Source: Vicia villosa | Taxonomy: Eukaryota; Streptophyta; Magnoliopsida; Fabales; Fabaceae | Reading direction: 5' to 3' | Assembly (NCBI RefSeq): GCF_029867415.1 | Contig: NC_081184.1 | Span: 80,016,364 to 80,080,363 of the forward strand | DNA length: 64,000 bases | Part shown: positions 30,557-40,331 of the stretch, piece by piece | Position numbering within the stretch: position 1 is the first letter of the stretch | Layout: each line of letters opens with the position of its first letter | Program-made: the position numbers and the translations under genes | Notes under the pieces: generated by a model | Told to the model about the DNA's origin: nothing | Seen by the model: only the letters and a program-made list of their open reading frames with translations | Database searches by the model: none

Positions 30557-31189
30557 TATTTTTAAAGAAAACTTTGGAGTTTTGAAAATGGGGAAGGAGC
30601 ATTTTGTTTAAGAAAAGATTTTCGTTTAGGAAAAGACGCTGGGTGTTGACAAAGACGTTTATTATGACATTTTTAAAGTATAAGGATTGAGTATAAAGCG
30701 TAACGGAAAAGAAACTTGATGTTGATCAAGTGTTTGAAGTTATATAAAAAGTGATTGATTTTATCGCATATGCATTTCATCTTAATTAGAAGGGAATGAA
30801 GCCTAAAGCGAATGGCAAGTAAAAACCAATAATCAAACACAAGATCACACATACAAGAATATGACAAACAAATCGTGAAATAATTCTAGCAAGACTATTA
30901 AAGAGATGAGAAACTTAAAGAAAATATTTTTGATCATTTGAAATGTTTTTTTGAAAGAAATTTCTAAACATACATCTAAAAACATAATATTTTTGGTCTT
31001 TTTTAATGTGATACAAAAAAAATAAATTAAATATCTTTTGTGCTTTTGTTTTATCATTTTCCAATAAATTACTTATTATAAAACTAAAAAGAAAATATGG
31101 GCCAGGGGGTTTACCTCTTGAGTTAGTGGTGTAAGGTCCAAAAAACTTGCAATGAAGGAAAACAAACTTAAAGAAGCTGGACCGGACCG

Positions 31190-31194
31190 GGTAT
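31190..31194. repeat. Copia-1 target site duplication, left (GGTAT)
   Basis: GGTAT directly precedes the 5' LTR and is repeated at 41553-41557 after the 3' LTR. The flanks join to a continuous Ogre-2 LTR sequence. This fixes both ends of Copia-1. Confidence 0.95.
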
Positions 31195-31779
31195 TGTTAG
31201 AACAAGATTTGTTCTGATCAATATTCTTAGTTTTGTTGATAACAAGGATATGAATTTTGTGTGAGATAATGTGGTACTCTAATACATTGCAATTTCCTTT
31301 TCAGGAAATATATAAAGAGTATGCACAAATCAGCGCTCAGAAGCTTTGTCTCAAAAGGTTCAGCATGCAACATCAGAACATGGTCTGGCAAGACATCAGA
31401 AGATGGTCAAAGCAGAATCAGAACATGGGTCTATGGAAGCATCAGAAGAACTTTAGATCAGAAGCAGAAGCACTGAAGTTCTCATGGTATCACGCTCAGA
31501 AGCACTTCAATGTCAGAAGACAAGAAGATGCTATGCACCAAGCTGTTTGACTCTGATGATATTCAAACATTGTATACACAAACATCAAATCAGAAGAAAG
31601 TACAGGTGGTAGGCTACGCTGACTGACAAAAGGAACGTTGGAAGCTATTAAAGGCAACGTCAGTAGACACAGCGTGAACAAGGCTCGAGGTAGTTGACAA
31701 AAGCGTGAAACATTAAATGCAATGCTGTACGGAACACGCAAAGCATTAAATGCTCCCAACGGTCATCTTCTCAAGTGCC

Positions 31780-31787
31780 TATAAATA
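31780..31787 (+). promoter_or_regulatory. Copia-1 5' LTR TATA box
   Basis: TATAAATA lies 585 bp into the LTR and is repeated at 40917-40924 in the 3' LTR. It would start transcription near 31815. The related Copia-2 LTR has TCTAAATA at this place. Confidence 0.75.
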
Positions 31788-32030
31788 TGAAGTTCTGATG
31801 AGAAGCAAGGTTAACTACTCTGAACCAATACTGTGAATATTAACTTGCTCAAACGCTGATTCAACTCAAAAGCTCAGAAACTTCATCTTCACCAAAGCTC
31901 ACTACATTGCTGTTGTAATATATTAGTGAGATTAAGCTTATACGTTAAGAGAAATATCACTGTTGTGATTATAGCTTTTCAGAAGCATTTGTAATACTCT
32001 TAGAATTGATTACATTAATTTGTAAGTAAC

Positions 32031-32216
32031 TAGAGTGATCAAGTGTTGATCAGGATACTCTAGGAAGTCTTAGCTTGTGTCTAAGCAGTTGTAATTAGAG
32101 TGATCACGTGGTGGTCAGGATACTCTAAGAAAGTCTTAGCTTGTGCCTAAGCATTTGTTCCTAGAGTGATCAGGTTGTGATCAGGATACTTTAGAAGACT
32201 TAGTCGTGGGCTAAGT
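32031..32216 (+). repeat. Three two-hairpin modules in Copia-1 5' LTR
   Basis: Modules at 32031-32085, 32096-32151 and 32162-32216 each hold a long arm pair TAGAGT...ACTCTA (ACTTTA in the third), enclosing a TGATCA or TGGTCA pair, followed by a second hairpin CTTAG...CTAAG. The loops differ (CTTGTGT, CTTGTGC, TCGTGGG). They lie downstream of the TATA box and so in the transcribed R/U5 region. Confidence 0.8.
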
Positions 32217-32420
32217 GGAAAACCATTGTAATATGTTGCGATTAGTGGATTAAATCCTCAGGTGAGGTAAATCACTCCGTGGGGGTGGACTGGAGTAGTT
32301 TAGTTAACAACGAACCAGGATAAAAATAATTGTGCGATTTATTTTTATCGTCCAAGTTTTTAAACTACACTTATTCAAACCCCCCCCCCCCCCCTTTCTA
32401 AGTGTTTTTCTATCCTTCAA

Positions 32421-32433
32421 TTGGCATCAGAGC
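32421..32433 (+). promoter_or_regulatory. Copia-1 primer binding site
   Basis: TTGGCATCAGAGC begins two bases after the LTR end. It is close to the TGGTATCAGAGC used by many plant copia elements to pair with initiator tRNA-Met. Confidence 0.85.
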
Positions 32434-32505
32434 GCCGGTTCTAAGGTGCAAGCACTTAACCATGTTTAGAAAAGATTCAGGAAGAGAAAAACGCTTCAGT
32501 AAAAG

Positions 32506-34434
32506 ATGGCTGGTGAAACTTCAACATATCCACCTACATCTACATCTGGCTCTGCTGAGCAATATAATGGTAACAATGGTTATACTAGACCACCAGTATT
32601 TGATGGTGAAAACTTTGAATACTGGAAAGATAAACTGGAAAGTTACTTTCTTGGTCCAGATGGTGAACTATGGGATCTTCTGATGGATGGTTACAAACAT
32701 CCAGTAAATGCTAGTGGCGTAAAGCTTACGAGGCAAGAAATGGATGATGATCAGAAGAAGCTTTTCAAGAATCATCATAAATGTAGGACTGTTTTGCTGA
32801 ATGCTATCTCTCATGCTGAGTATGAGAAGATATCTAACAGGGAAACTGCCTATGATATATATGAGTCATTAAAAATGACCCATGAGGGAAATGCTCAAGT
32901 CAAGGAGATTAAAGCTCTTGCTCTAATCCAGAAATATGAAGCCTTCAAGATGGAGGATGATGAAGATATTGAGAAGATGTTCTCAAGATTTCAAACTCTA
33001 ACTGCTGGATTGAGAGTGCTGGATAAAGGCTACACCAAGGCTGATCATGTAAAGAAGATCATCAGAAGCTTACCCAGAAGATGGGGTCCAATGGTGACTG
33101 CATTCAAGATTGCCAAGAATCTAAATGAAGTTTCTTTGGAAGAGCTTATCAGTGCCTTGAGAAGCCATGAAATAGAGCTGGACGCAAACGAGCCTCAAAA
33201 GAAAGGTAAGTCTATTGCTTTAAAATCTAATGTTAAAAAATGCACTAACGCTTTTCAGGCTAGAGAAGAAGATCCTGAAGAATCAGAATCTGAAGAAGAA
33301 GAAGATGAATTGTCCATGATCTCCAGAAGGGTAAACCAACTCTGGAAGAGCAAGCAAAGGAAGTTCAGAGGCTTCAGAAGTTCAAAGAGATTTGAACGTG
33401 GAGAATCTTCTGGTGACAGAAGATCTGACAAGAAGAAGGTTGTCTGCTATGAGTGCAATGAGCCTGGACATTACAAGAACGAGTGTCCAAAACTTCAGAA
33501 GGAGAATCCCAAAAAGAAGTTTCATAAGAAGAAAGGTCTTATGGCAACATGGGATGATTCTGAATCAGAATCAGAATCAGACTCTGAAGGAGAACAAGCC
33601 AACTTCACGCTAATGGCTACAGAAGATGATGGATCAGAATCTACATCAGAATCAGATTCTGAAGAGGTATTTTCTGAACTATCTAGAGAAGAGTTAGTTT
33701 CCAGTTTAATAGAACTTCTGGAACTCAAGGCTCATCTTAGTATCAAATACAAAAAGCTGAAGAAGCAGTTTGAATTTGAAACTAAGAAGCTGGAAGTGGA
33801 AAATTCTGAACTGAAGGAAAAAGTTTTAAATCTATCCAAAGATAGTGGATCTCCCTCTGAAACAGAAAAATCCATTCCTAGCATGAATCATATTCTGAAA
33901 GAATATGACTCGAGCTTCAGAAAATTCTTATCTAGAAGTATTGGCAGAAGTCATCTTGCTTCTATGATATATGGGGTTTCTGGAAACAGAAGGTTTGGTT
34001 TTGGCTATGAGGGTGATACCTCACATAAATTTGAACCTGTTGATGATCTGAAGATCACATACAAGCCATTGTATGATCAGTTCAAATATGGCCATGCTCA
34101 TGATATTAGGCTCACTTCACATTCACAGAAGTTTAACACTGTTCACACCAAGAAGCATGTGACACATCCTAAGAAATATCATGCTGACAAACCTAAAGAA
34201 TATCATGTTGTTCCTCCTGTTAAATATTTTGCTAAACCCAAGTTCAATCAGAACTTGAGGAGAACTAACAAGAAAGGACCCAAGAAATTGTGGGTACCTA
34301 AGGAGAAGATAATTTCTGTTGCAGATATCCTTGGCAGCAAAGAGGACAAAAAGCAAAATGTCATGGTACCTGGACTCTGGGTGCTCGTGACACATGACGG
34401 GAAGAAGGTCTACATTCCAAGACCTGGTGCTTAA
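32506..34434 (+). CDS. gag: Copia-1 gag
   Basis: A 642-residue frame for the particle protein. The N-terminus (PPVFDGENFEYWKDKLESYF) is typical of copia gag. The central gag fold covers about 60-230 (YDIYESLKMTHEGNAQVKE, LPRRWGPMVTAFK). A CCHC zinc knuckle, CYECNEPGHYKNEC, sits at about 312-325 after an Arg/Lys-rich stretch. It is followed by Ser/Glu/Asp-rich repeats (SESESESDSE) and a coiled coil at about 400-450. The last 27 residues or so are out of frame with pol: the protease signature DSGCS is read in the +1 frame over 34366-34387. A one-base change near the A run at 34347-34352 probably created this, so the true gag-pol junction is upstream of the stop at 34434. Confidence 0.92.
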   Translation: MAGETSTYPPTSTSGSAEQYNGNNGYTRPPVFDGENFEYWKDKLESYFLGPDGELWDLLMDGYKHPVNASGVKLTRQEMDDDQKKLFKNHHKCRTVLLNAISHAEYEKISNRETAYDIYESLKMTHEGNAQVKEIKALALIQKYEAFKMEDDEDIEKMFSRFQTLTAGLRVLDKGYTKADHVKKIIRSLPRRWGPMVTAFKIAKNLNEVSLEELISALRSHEIELDANEPQKKGKSIALKSNVKKCTNAFQAREEDPEESESEEEEDELSMISRRVNQLWKSKQRKFRGFRSSKRFERGESSGDRRSDKKKVVCYECNEPGHYKNECPKLQKENPKKKFHKKKGLMATWDDSESESESDSEGEQANFTLMATEDDGSESTSESDSEEVFSELSREELVSSLIELLELKAHLSIKYKKLKKQFEFETKKLEVENSELKEKVLNLSKDSGSPSETEKSIPSMNHILKEYDSSFRKFLSRSIGRSHLASMIYGVSGNRRFGFGYEGDTSHKFEPVDDLKITYKPLYDQFKYGHAHDIRLTSHSQKFNTVHTKKHVTHPKKYHADKPKEYHVVPPVKYFAKPKFNQNLRRTNKKGPKKLWVPKEKIISVADILGSKEDKKQNVMVPGLWVLVTHDGKKVYIPRPGA

Positions 34435-37400
34435 ACCAGGTAGAGAAGTCAAGTTTGGAGGAGATCAGAAGGGCAAAATCATTGGCTCTGGAACCATAAG
34501 TCTTGGTAACTCTCCTTCCATAACTAATGTACTTCTTGTAGAAGGATTAACGCATAACTTATTGTCCATAAGTCAATTAAGTGACAATGGTTATGACATA
34601 ATCTTCAATCAAAAGTCTTGCAAGGCTGTAAGTCAGAAGGATGGCTCAATCCTATTTACAGGCAAGAGAAAGAACAACGTTTATAAGACAGATCTTCAAG
34701 ATCTTAAGAATCAGAAGGTGACTTGTCTTATGTCTCTTTCTGAAGAGCAATGGGTCTGGCACAGAAGATTAGGTCATGCTAGTTTGAGAAAGATTTCTCA
34801 GATTAACAAACTAAATCTGGTCAGAGGACTCCCAAATCTGAAATACAAGTCAGATGCTCTTTGTAAAGCATGTCAGAAGGGCAAGTTCTCCAGACCTGCA
34901 TTCAAGTCTAAGAATGTTGTTTCTTCCTCAAGGCCGTTAGAACTCTTGCACATTGATCTGTTTGGCCCTGTCAAAACAGCATCCGTCAGAGGGAAGAAAT
35001 ATGGATTAGTCATCGTTGATGATTATAGCCGCTGGACATGGGTAAAGTTCTTAAAACACAAGGATGAGTCTCATTCAGTGTTCTTTGAATTCTGCACTAA
35101 GATCCAATCTGAGAAAGAGTGTAAAATCATAAAGGTTAGAAGTGATCATGGTGGCGAATTTGAGAACAGATTCTTTGAGGAGTTCTTCAAAGAAAATGGT
35201 ATTGCCCATGATTTCTCTTGTCCTAGAACTCCACAACAAAATGGAGTTGTAGAGCGAAAGAATAGGACTCTACAAGAAATGGCCAGAACCATGATCAATG
35301 AAACCAATATGGCTAAGCATTTCTGGGCAGAAGCAATAAACACTGCATGTTATATTCAGAATAGAATCTCTATCAGACCTATTCTAAATAAGACCCCTTA
35401 TGAATTGTGGAAGAACAGAAAGCCCAACATTTCATATTTCCATCCTTTTGGATGTGTATGTTTTATTCTGAATACTAAAGATCATCTTGGTGAGTTTGAT
35501 TCTAAAGCACAAAAGTGTTTCCTTCTTGGATATTCTGAATGCTCTAAAGGCTACAGAGTATACAATACTGAAACATTGATTGTAGAAGAATCAATCAATA
35601 TCAGGTTTGATGATAAGTTTGGTCTTGAAAAACCAAAGCAGTTTGAGAATTTTGCAGATTTTGATATTGATATATCAGAAGATGTAGATCCAAGAAGCAA
35701 AGCTGCAGAAGCTGGCAGTCTCAGAAGCAATGGATCAGAAGATCAAGTTGCTGCATCTTTAGAGAATCTCAGGATTTCTGAAGAGCCAACAGTCAGAAGA
35801 TCACCTAGACTTGCTTCAGCTCATTCAGAAGATGTGATCCTTGGGAAGAAAGATTATCCCATCAGAACAAGGGCATTCCTTAAGAATAGTGCAGAATGTC
35901 AATTAGGTCTTGTTTCTTTGATCGAGCCAACTTCTGTTGATCAAGCTCTAGAAGATCCTGACTGGATAATTTCCATGCAAGAAGAACTAAATCAGTTTAC
36001 AAGGAATGACGTATGGGACTTGGTTCCTAGACCAAAAGGATTTAATATCATCGGCACTAAGTGGGTGTTCAGAAACAAGCTAAGCGAGAAGGGAGAAGTG
36101 GTAAGAAACAAAGCCAGACTGGTTGCTCAAGGTTATAGTCAGCAAGAAGGGATTGACTACACAGAAACCTTTGCACCAGTGGCCAGGTTAGAATCTATTC
36201 GTCTATTAATTTCTTTTGCCACTCAACACAACATCACTCTTTATCAGATGGATGTTAAGAGTGCCTTCTTAAATGGTTATATAGATGAAGAAGTTTATGT
36301 CCATCAACCTCCTGGTTTTGAAGACCCCAAGTCTCCAAATCAGTTTTTAAATTAAAGAAATCATTATACGGATTGAAGCAAGCTCCGAGAGCTTGGTATG
36401 AACGTTTAAGTTCCTTCCTTCTGGAAAATGGTTTCACTAGAGGAAAAGTGGACACTACTCTCTTTTGTAAAACCTTTAAAAAGGATATTTTAATTTGTCA
36501 AATATATGTTGATGATATCATCTTTGGAACATCTAATGCTACACTTAGAAAGGAGTTTGCTGAGTCTATGCAGGCTGAATTTGAAATGAGCATGATGGGA
36601 GAACTCAAGTATTTTCTTGGAATTCAAATAAACCAAACTTCTGATGGAACTTATGTTCATCAAACGAAGTATGTGAAAGAGCTTCTGAAGAAGTTTAATC
36701 TTTCTGAAAGCAAAGAAGCCAAAACTCCTATGCATCCAACATGTGTCCTAGGTAAGGATGAGGTAAGTAAGAAGGTAGATCAGAAGTTGTACAGAGGAAT
36801 GATTGGATCTCTTCTATACCTAACTGCCCCTAGACCTGACATTCTCTTCAGTGTTTGTTTGTGTGCTAGATTCCAATCAGATCCTAGAGAATCTCATTTA
36901 ACTGCGGTTAAGAGAATTTTGAGGTATCTGAAAGGTACTACTAACGTTGGTTTAGTTTACAGAAGATCCAAAGATTACAACTTAGTAGGATTCTGTGATG
37001 CTGACTATGCTGGAGATAGAATTGAAAGGAAAAGTACTTCTGGAAGTTGTCAATTTCTTGGAAGTCATCTGATCTCATGGTACAGCAAGAAGCAAGCTAC
37101 AATTGCCCTCTCAACAACAGAAGCAGAATATGTTGCTGCTGCTGGTTGTAGCACACAAATGCTCTGGATGAGAAGTCAGCTAGAAAGATTATCAGATATA
37201 TGAGAGTAACATTCCTATTTTCTATGATAATACTTCTGCTATATGTTTATCTAAGAATCCTATTTTACATTCAAAAGCTAAACATATTGAGATTAAACAT
37301 CATTTCCTAAGGGACTATGTTCAGAAGGGTGTTATATCTTTAAATTTTGTGGATACAAACCATCAATGGGCTGATATCTTTACAAAACCCCTTGCTGAAG

Positions 37401-37453
37401 ATAGGTTTAAGTTCATTCTGAAGAATATCAGTATGGATTTATGCCCAGAATGA
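34350..37453 (+). pseudogene. pol: Copia-1 pol: protease, integrase, RT, RNase H, broken
   Basis: The order is protease (DSGCS near 34375), integrase (zinc region WHRRLGHAS...CKACQKGK near 34756-34884, catalytic LLHIDLFGP, VRSDHGGEFE and QNGVVERKNR), RT (WVFRNKLSEKG, QMDVKSAFLNG, YVDDIIFGT near 36508) and RNase H (FCDADYAGD near 36990, through NHQWADIFTKPLAED). The integrase-before-RT order is diagnostic of Ty1/copia. Breaks: a frame change near 34350, TGA at 34388-34390 just after the protease motif, a one-base loss near 36343 beside a T run, and an extra A near 37185. The reading frame resumes after each break. Catalytic motifs are intact, so the damage is recent or partly sequencing error. 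Confidence 0.93.
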
Positions 37454-37846
37454 GAAGATGAGAAGATCTTATGTATGAGTATCTTCTGAAATGAAATTGG
37501 ATTAGTCTTCTATAAGAAGTTCTGATTGTAATCAATTAGAAGTAGTGATTCTGTTATTATTAACGTTTCATTGTCTAAGTTGACTCAGAATCTCTTTAAA
37601 AGTAAAACAGCTGTAACTGGCTATCCAGATGGTAAACACGTGTTCACTATTTCTGGACAAGCGTGCGTGCAGTTGAGGGGACGCCTACTTAGGTAACTGT
37701 GCTAATCACTTCCTTTGTCATTATTATCTCTCCTCACGTCACGTAACATTAAATGCTATCCATCATTTCATTTTATTTCTTTTTCGTTTTATATTCCTCA
37801 AACATTTCTTTTTCCCTCCTATATTTTACCTCTCTTGCATTCAGTT

Positions 37847-37901
<55 letters not shown>

Positions 37902-37946
37902 ATTCATATCATAAACCCTAGCGGTTTTCACTATTTTCACTTCATC
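37454..37946 (+). other. Copia-1 spacer between pol and downstream ORF
   Basis: About 490 bp without coding content. A perfect (TC)n run of about 49 bp sits at 37850-37898, directly upstream of the next ORF. A splice acceptor for a subgenomic RNA could lie here, since the pyrimidine run is followed by AG 20-25 bases later, but nothing proves it. Confidence 0.6.
37850..37898. repeat. (TC)n microsatellite
   Basis: About 24 uninterrupted TC dinucleotides about 50 bp before the start codon of the third Copia-1 ORF. Confidence 0.97.
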
Positions 37947-39176
37947 ATGAATCCTTCGTCAAGTTCTCCAAATCAAGAATCTGATCGTAAACAAAAGAGA
38001 AAGGCAACTGATGAACCAGAAAACAAACCAAAGAAAGTAAGGATCACCTACGATCCTGTCAAGGTGAACCCCTTTGAAGCTATGATGTCTGGAAACTACT
38101 CTAGACGTGTGTATCAACCCCCTGATGGTAGTCCTCAATCACCTCCCTCTTCACAAACTTCCACCACCTCTTCCTCTTCATTTACCTCTCTGGAACCACC
38201 ATCTTCACCATCTGATATCTCCTCTCCTTCAACCCATCCCACAGATATTTCCTCATCTCTCTCACACCCTTTTCCCACCAGAACACCTAACCCCTACAGC
38301 TTTGTGTTTCCTGACTCCAGATTCACTGTCAACCCTCCAACACCTACCACTCAATCTTTTCTAGAGCTTTTACATTCTGATGTAAATAGATGGTTGGAGA
38401 TTCTGGGTGTTGCTCACCGTAACCATCTGGATGAGTATGCTACATGCAACCTCTGGGATGCCTTTCGTCAAGATTTTCTGGCTAGGGCTACGGATATTCA
38501 GAGAAGGATCATGACTGAAGCACCTGGTGTTCGTGGTCTTCGTTTGGAAGTTGGTGAAAGTAGCTATCACCATCTCATCAGGAACAGAAGAGTTCTTGAA
38601 GAGAGGATACCTGCAGATGAGATGGAAGAAGAGAATCCCTACAGAGACATAGTGGTTTGGAGACCATGGTATCCTGTGCTGACTGGAGATTTTCAGTGGT
38701 TGTTCAATTGGTTCAGAATGAACCCTTCTGAAAGTGCTCCTCACATGGTCTTTCCAGAAGTGGTTTATCCTGCAGAAGTTGCTGGTCCAACCCCTCCAAC
38801 AAACCTTGAAGCCATTCTTCAAGCCTTGGAAGTTGGAGCTTCTGAGCTGCCTGAACCAGTATATGCTGAGGCTGCTTCTGCGTCAGACTCAGATGCTGAG
38901 ATGGAAGATGCACAAGCTGGAAACCTTCCAGAAGATCGTCCTGCTGAGATCGTTGTCCCTGTTGGGAGAAGTTCTGGTGCTTCTTCGTCTGGTGAACCTT
39001 CAGTTCTGATGGAGACTTTGGAAGTTCTACAACAGAATCAAGCCATGCTGGCTTCTCGTTTGGGCATGCAAGAAGCAACCAGTGTTGAGTTTCGCTCCTT
39101 CATGGCAAGGCAAACTGCAAGCACTGACAGGATTCATGATGTTCTGGCGCGGATTTTGTCTAGGCTAGGGTCTTAG
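37947..39176 (+). CDS. Copia-1 third ORF, env-like position, function unknown
   Basis: An intact 409-residue frame between pol and the 3' LTR, where SIRE-group elements carry their so-called env-like ORF. The N-terminus is basic and resembles a nuclear signal (RKQKRKATDEPENKPKKVR, about 15-33), followed by a Ser/Pro/Thr-rich segment (about 50-135). A more ordered middle (about 138-275) has WLEILGVAHRNHLDEYATCN and WRPWYPVLTGDFQWLFNWF. An acidic stretch follows, then a C-terminal helix likely to coil (about 350-405). I see no convincing signal peptide or membrane anchor, so the name env-like is positional only. Unlike pol, this frame is unbroken. Confidence 0.8.
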   Translation: MNPSSSSPNQESDRKQKRKATDEPENKPKKVRITYDPVKVNPFEAMMSGNYSRRVYQPPDGSPQSPPSSQTSTTSSSSFTSLEPPSSPSDISSPSTHPTDISSSLSHPFPTRTPNPYSFVFPDSRFTVNPPTPTTQSFLELLHSDVNRWLEILGVAHRNHLDEYATCNLWDAFRQDFLARATDIQRRIMTEAPGVRGLRLEVGESSYHHLIRNRRVLEERIPADEMEEENPYRDIVVWRPWYPVLTGDFQWLFNWFRMNPSESAPHMVFPEVVYPAEVAGPTPPTNLEAILQALEVGASELPEPVYAEAASASDSDAEMEDAQAGNLPEDRPAEIVVPVGRSSGASSSGEPSVLMETLEVLQQNQAMLASRLGMQEATSVEFRSFMARQTASTDRIHDVLARILSRLGS

Positions 39177-39840
39177 TTTTTAAGTCTTTGTAGTTTTTCC
39201 TTCCTTGTTGCATCTGCTTTTTTGCATTCACCTTTTGTAATTTTTGTTTGCTTAATCAATGAAAAGTTTATCCTGTTTCATTCTTTTTGTCTATTACTTT
39301 ACATCTGAATCTTTTATGTTCTTTTTGATGTTATGACAAAAAGGGGGAGAAAATATGTGATAAATGATCTGATTAATCTTATCAGTTACCGGGAAGAAAG
39401 TCCCTACACTACTAACAGAACTTGTAAAGTTCTATGCTTTAAGTTGTGTTGTTGCAGGAATTGAAGATTCTCTTTTCAAGATCAACATAAGAAGAAACAA
39501 GATGAATCAAGCTCTTGGATTCTTGAAGCAAGCTGAGTGCTATGAAGCTTCAGAATCAGAAGCAAGAAGGAAGAATGTTCAGATATTCTGATGATAGAAT
39601 ATGATCTGAAACATTATGTTTGTATGCTCTGACACATACCATATGGCTCTGATACATATTATGTGTTCCTAGCTCTGATACATATTATATGCTCTGAAAC
39701 ATATTCTATGTTCTGACTCATTCATGCTGACTTTTGTCGTTTAGTTTTGTTCTGTAACATTTCAGGATGTAGAGATGCTCTGATGATGCTCTGGTACATT
39801 CAACAATGTTCTGATACAATCTAGCATGAAGTGATGTAAG

Positions 39841-40115
39841 AAGAAATTCAAGCTCTGAAGCTGTCCTGGTGGAAGCAAGAATCAGAAGCTATGGATGTTC
39901 TGAAGATCTAAAGAAATTCAAGTTCTGAAGCTGTCCTAATGGAAGCAGAAGTCAGAAGCTGTGAATGTTCTGAAGATCAAAGAAATTCAAGTTCTGAAGC
40001 TGTCCGATGGAAGCAGAAGTCAGAAGCTGTGAATGTTCTGAAGATCAAAGAAATTCAAGTTCTGAAGCTGTCCCAGGGAAGCAGAAATCAGAAGTCATGA
40101 ATGTTCTGTAGATCA
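39841..40115 (+). repeat. About 68-bp tandem repeat, four copies, in Copia-1 3' UTR
   Basis: Four units begin AAAGAAATTCAAG(T/C)TCTGAAGC and end ATGTTCTGAAGATC, starting near 39841, 39911, 39980 and 40047. Units 2 and 3 are nearly identical; units 1 and 4 are more diverged, as is usual at array edges. Confidence 0.9.
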
Positions 40116-40317
40116 AGCTCTGTGAATGTCTCTACTGAAATACTCAGGGAAGTCTTTTATTATTAAAATTCTTCTAGTATTAATTTCAGGGGGAGATTGT
40201 TAATCTCAAGGGGAGACATATTTCACATGCTTATGCTATAGCTGTGTAATTTGTCTTTAGCCGTCTGCTCTTTCTGATCGCAAATTCATATCATTTATAT
40301 ATGTTTTTGTCATCATC

Positions 40318-40331
40318 AAAAAGGGGGAGAT
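40318..40331 (+). promoter_or_regulatory. Copia-1 polypurine tract
   Basis: AAAAAGGGGGAGAT directly precedes the 3' LTR start at 40332, the standard position for plus-strand priming. Confidence 0.9.

Larger units (their letters stand above)
29503..31194 (-). repeat. Ogre-2 5' LTR, R/U5 side
   Basis: It starts with TG at 29503 next to the PBS. It contains the block GGAGTCGGTTAAGTAAGG...GGTATTAGCACC (about 29660-29695) that also occurs in the Ogre-1 LTR and in the fragment near 44400, and the triple repeat at 29981-30556. It breaks at the Copia-1 target duplication and continues at 41558. Confidence 0.85.
31195..32419 (+). repeat. Copia-1 5' LTR
   Basis: 1225 bp from TGTTAGAAC to ATCCTTCA. 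It contains a TATA box at 31780-31787, three hairpin modules at 32031-32216 and a 15-base C run at about 32380-32394. The open frames inside it are LTR sequence without protein features. Confidence 0.95.
39177..40331 (+). other. Copia-1 3' untranslated region
   Basis: About 1.15 kb between the third ORF and the 3' LTR. It includes a PPT-like CAAAAAGGGGGAGA at 39337-39350, scattered CTCTGA(T/A)ACATATT repeats at 39620-39720, a 68-bp tandem array at 39841-40115, and a second PPT-like GGGGGAGATTGTTA at 40189-40202. No ORF is supported. Confidence 0.75.

Noticed and set aside
31257..31550. 97-residue frame, repeated at 40394-40687, and the reverse frame at 31496-31759 / 40633-40896
   Set aside because: LTR sequence of Copia-1 upstream of the TATA box; no protein features, and not expected to be translated.
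32380..32394. Poly-C run length difference between Copia-1 LTRs (15 against 11)
   Set aside because: Homopolymer slippage or sequencing error; not informative for age or function.
33522..33728. Ser/Asp-rich minus-strand frame
   Set aside because: Complement of the TCAGAATCAGAA repeats that encode the acidic part of Copia-1 gag.
38107..39078. Alternative frames over the Copia-1 third ORF
   Set aside because: Overlap the longer, better-composed frame at 37947-39176 and have low-complexity composition.
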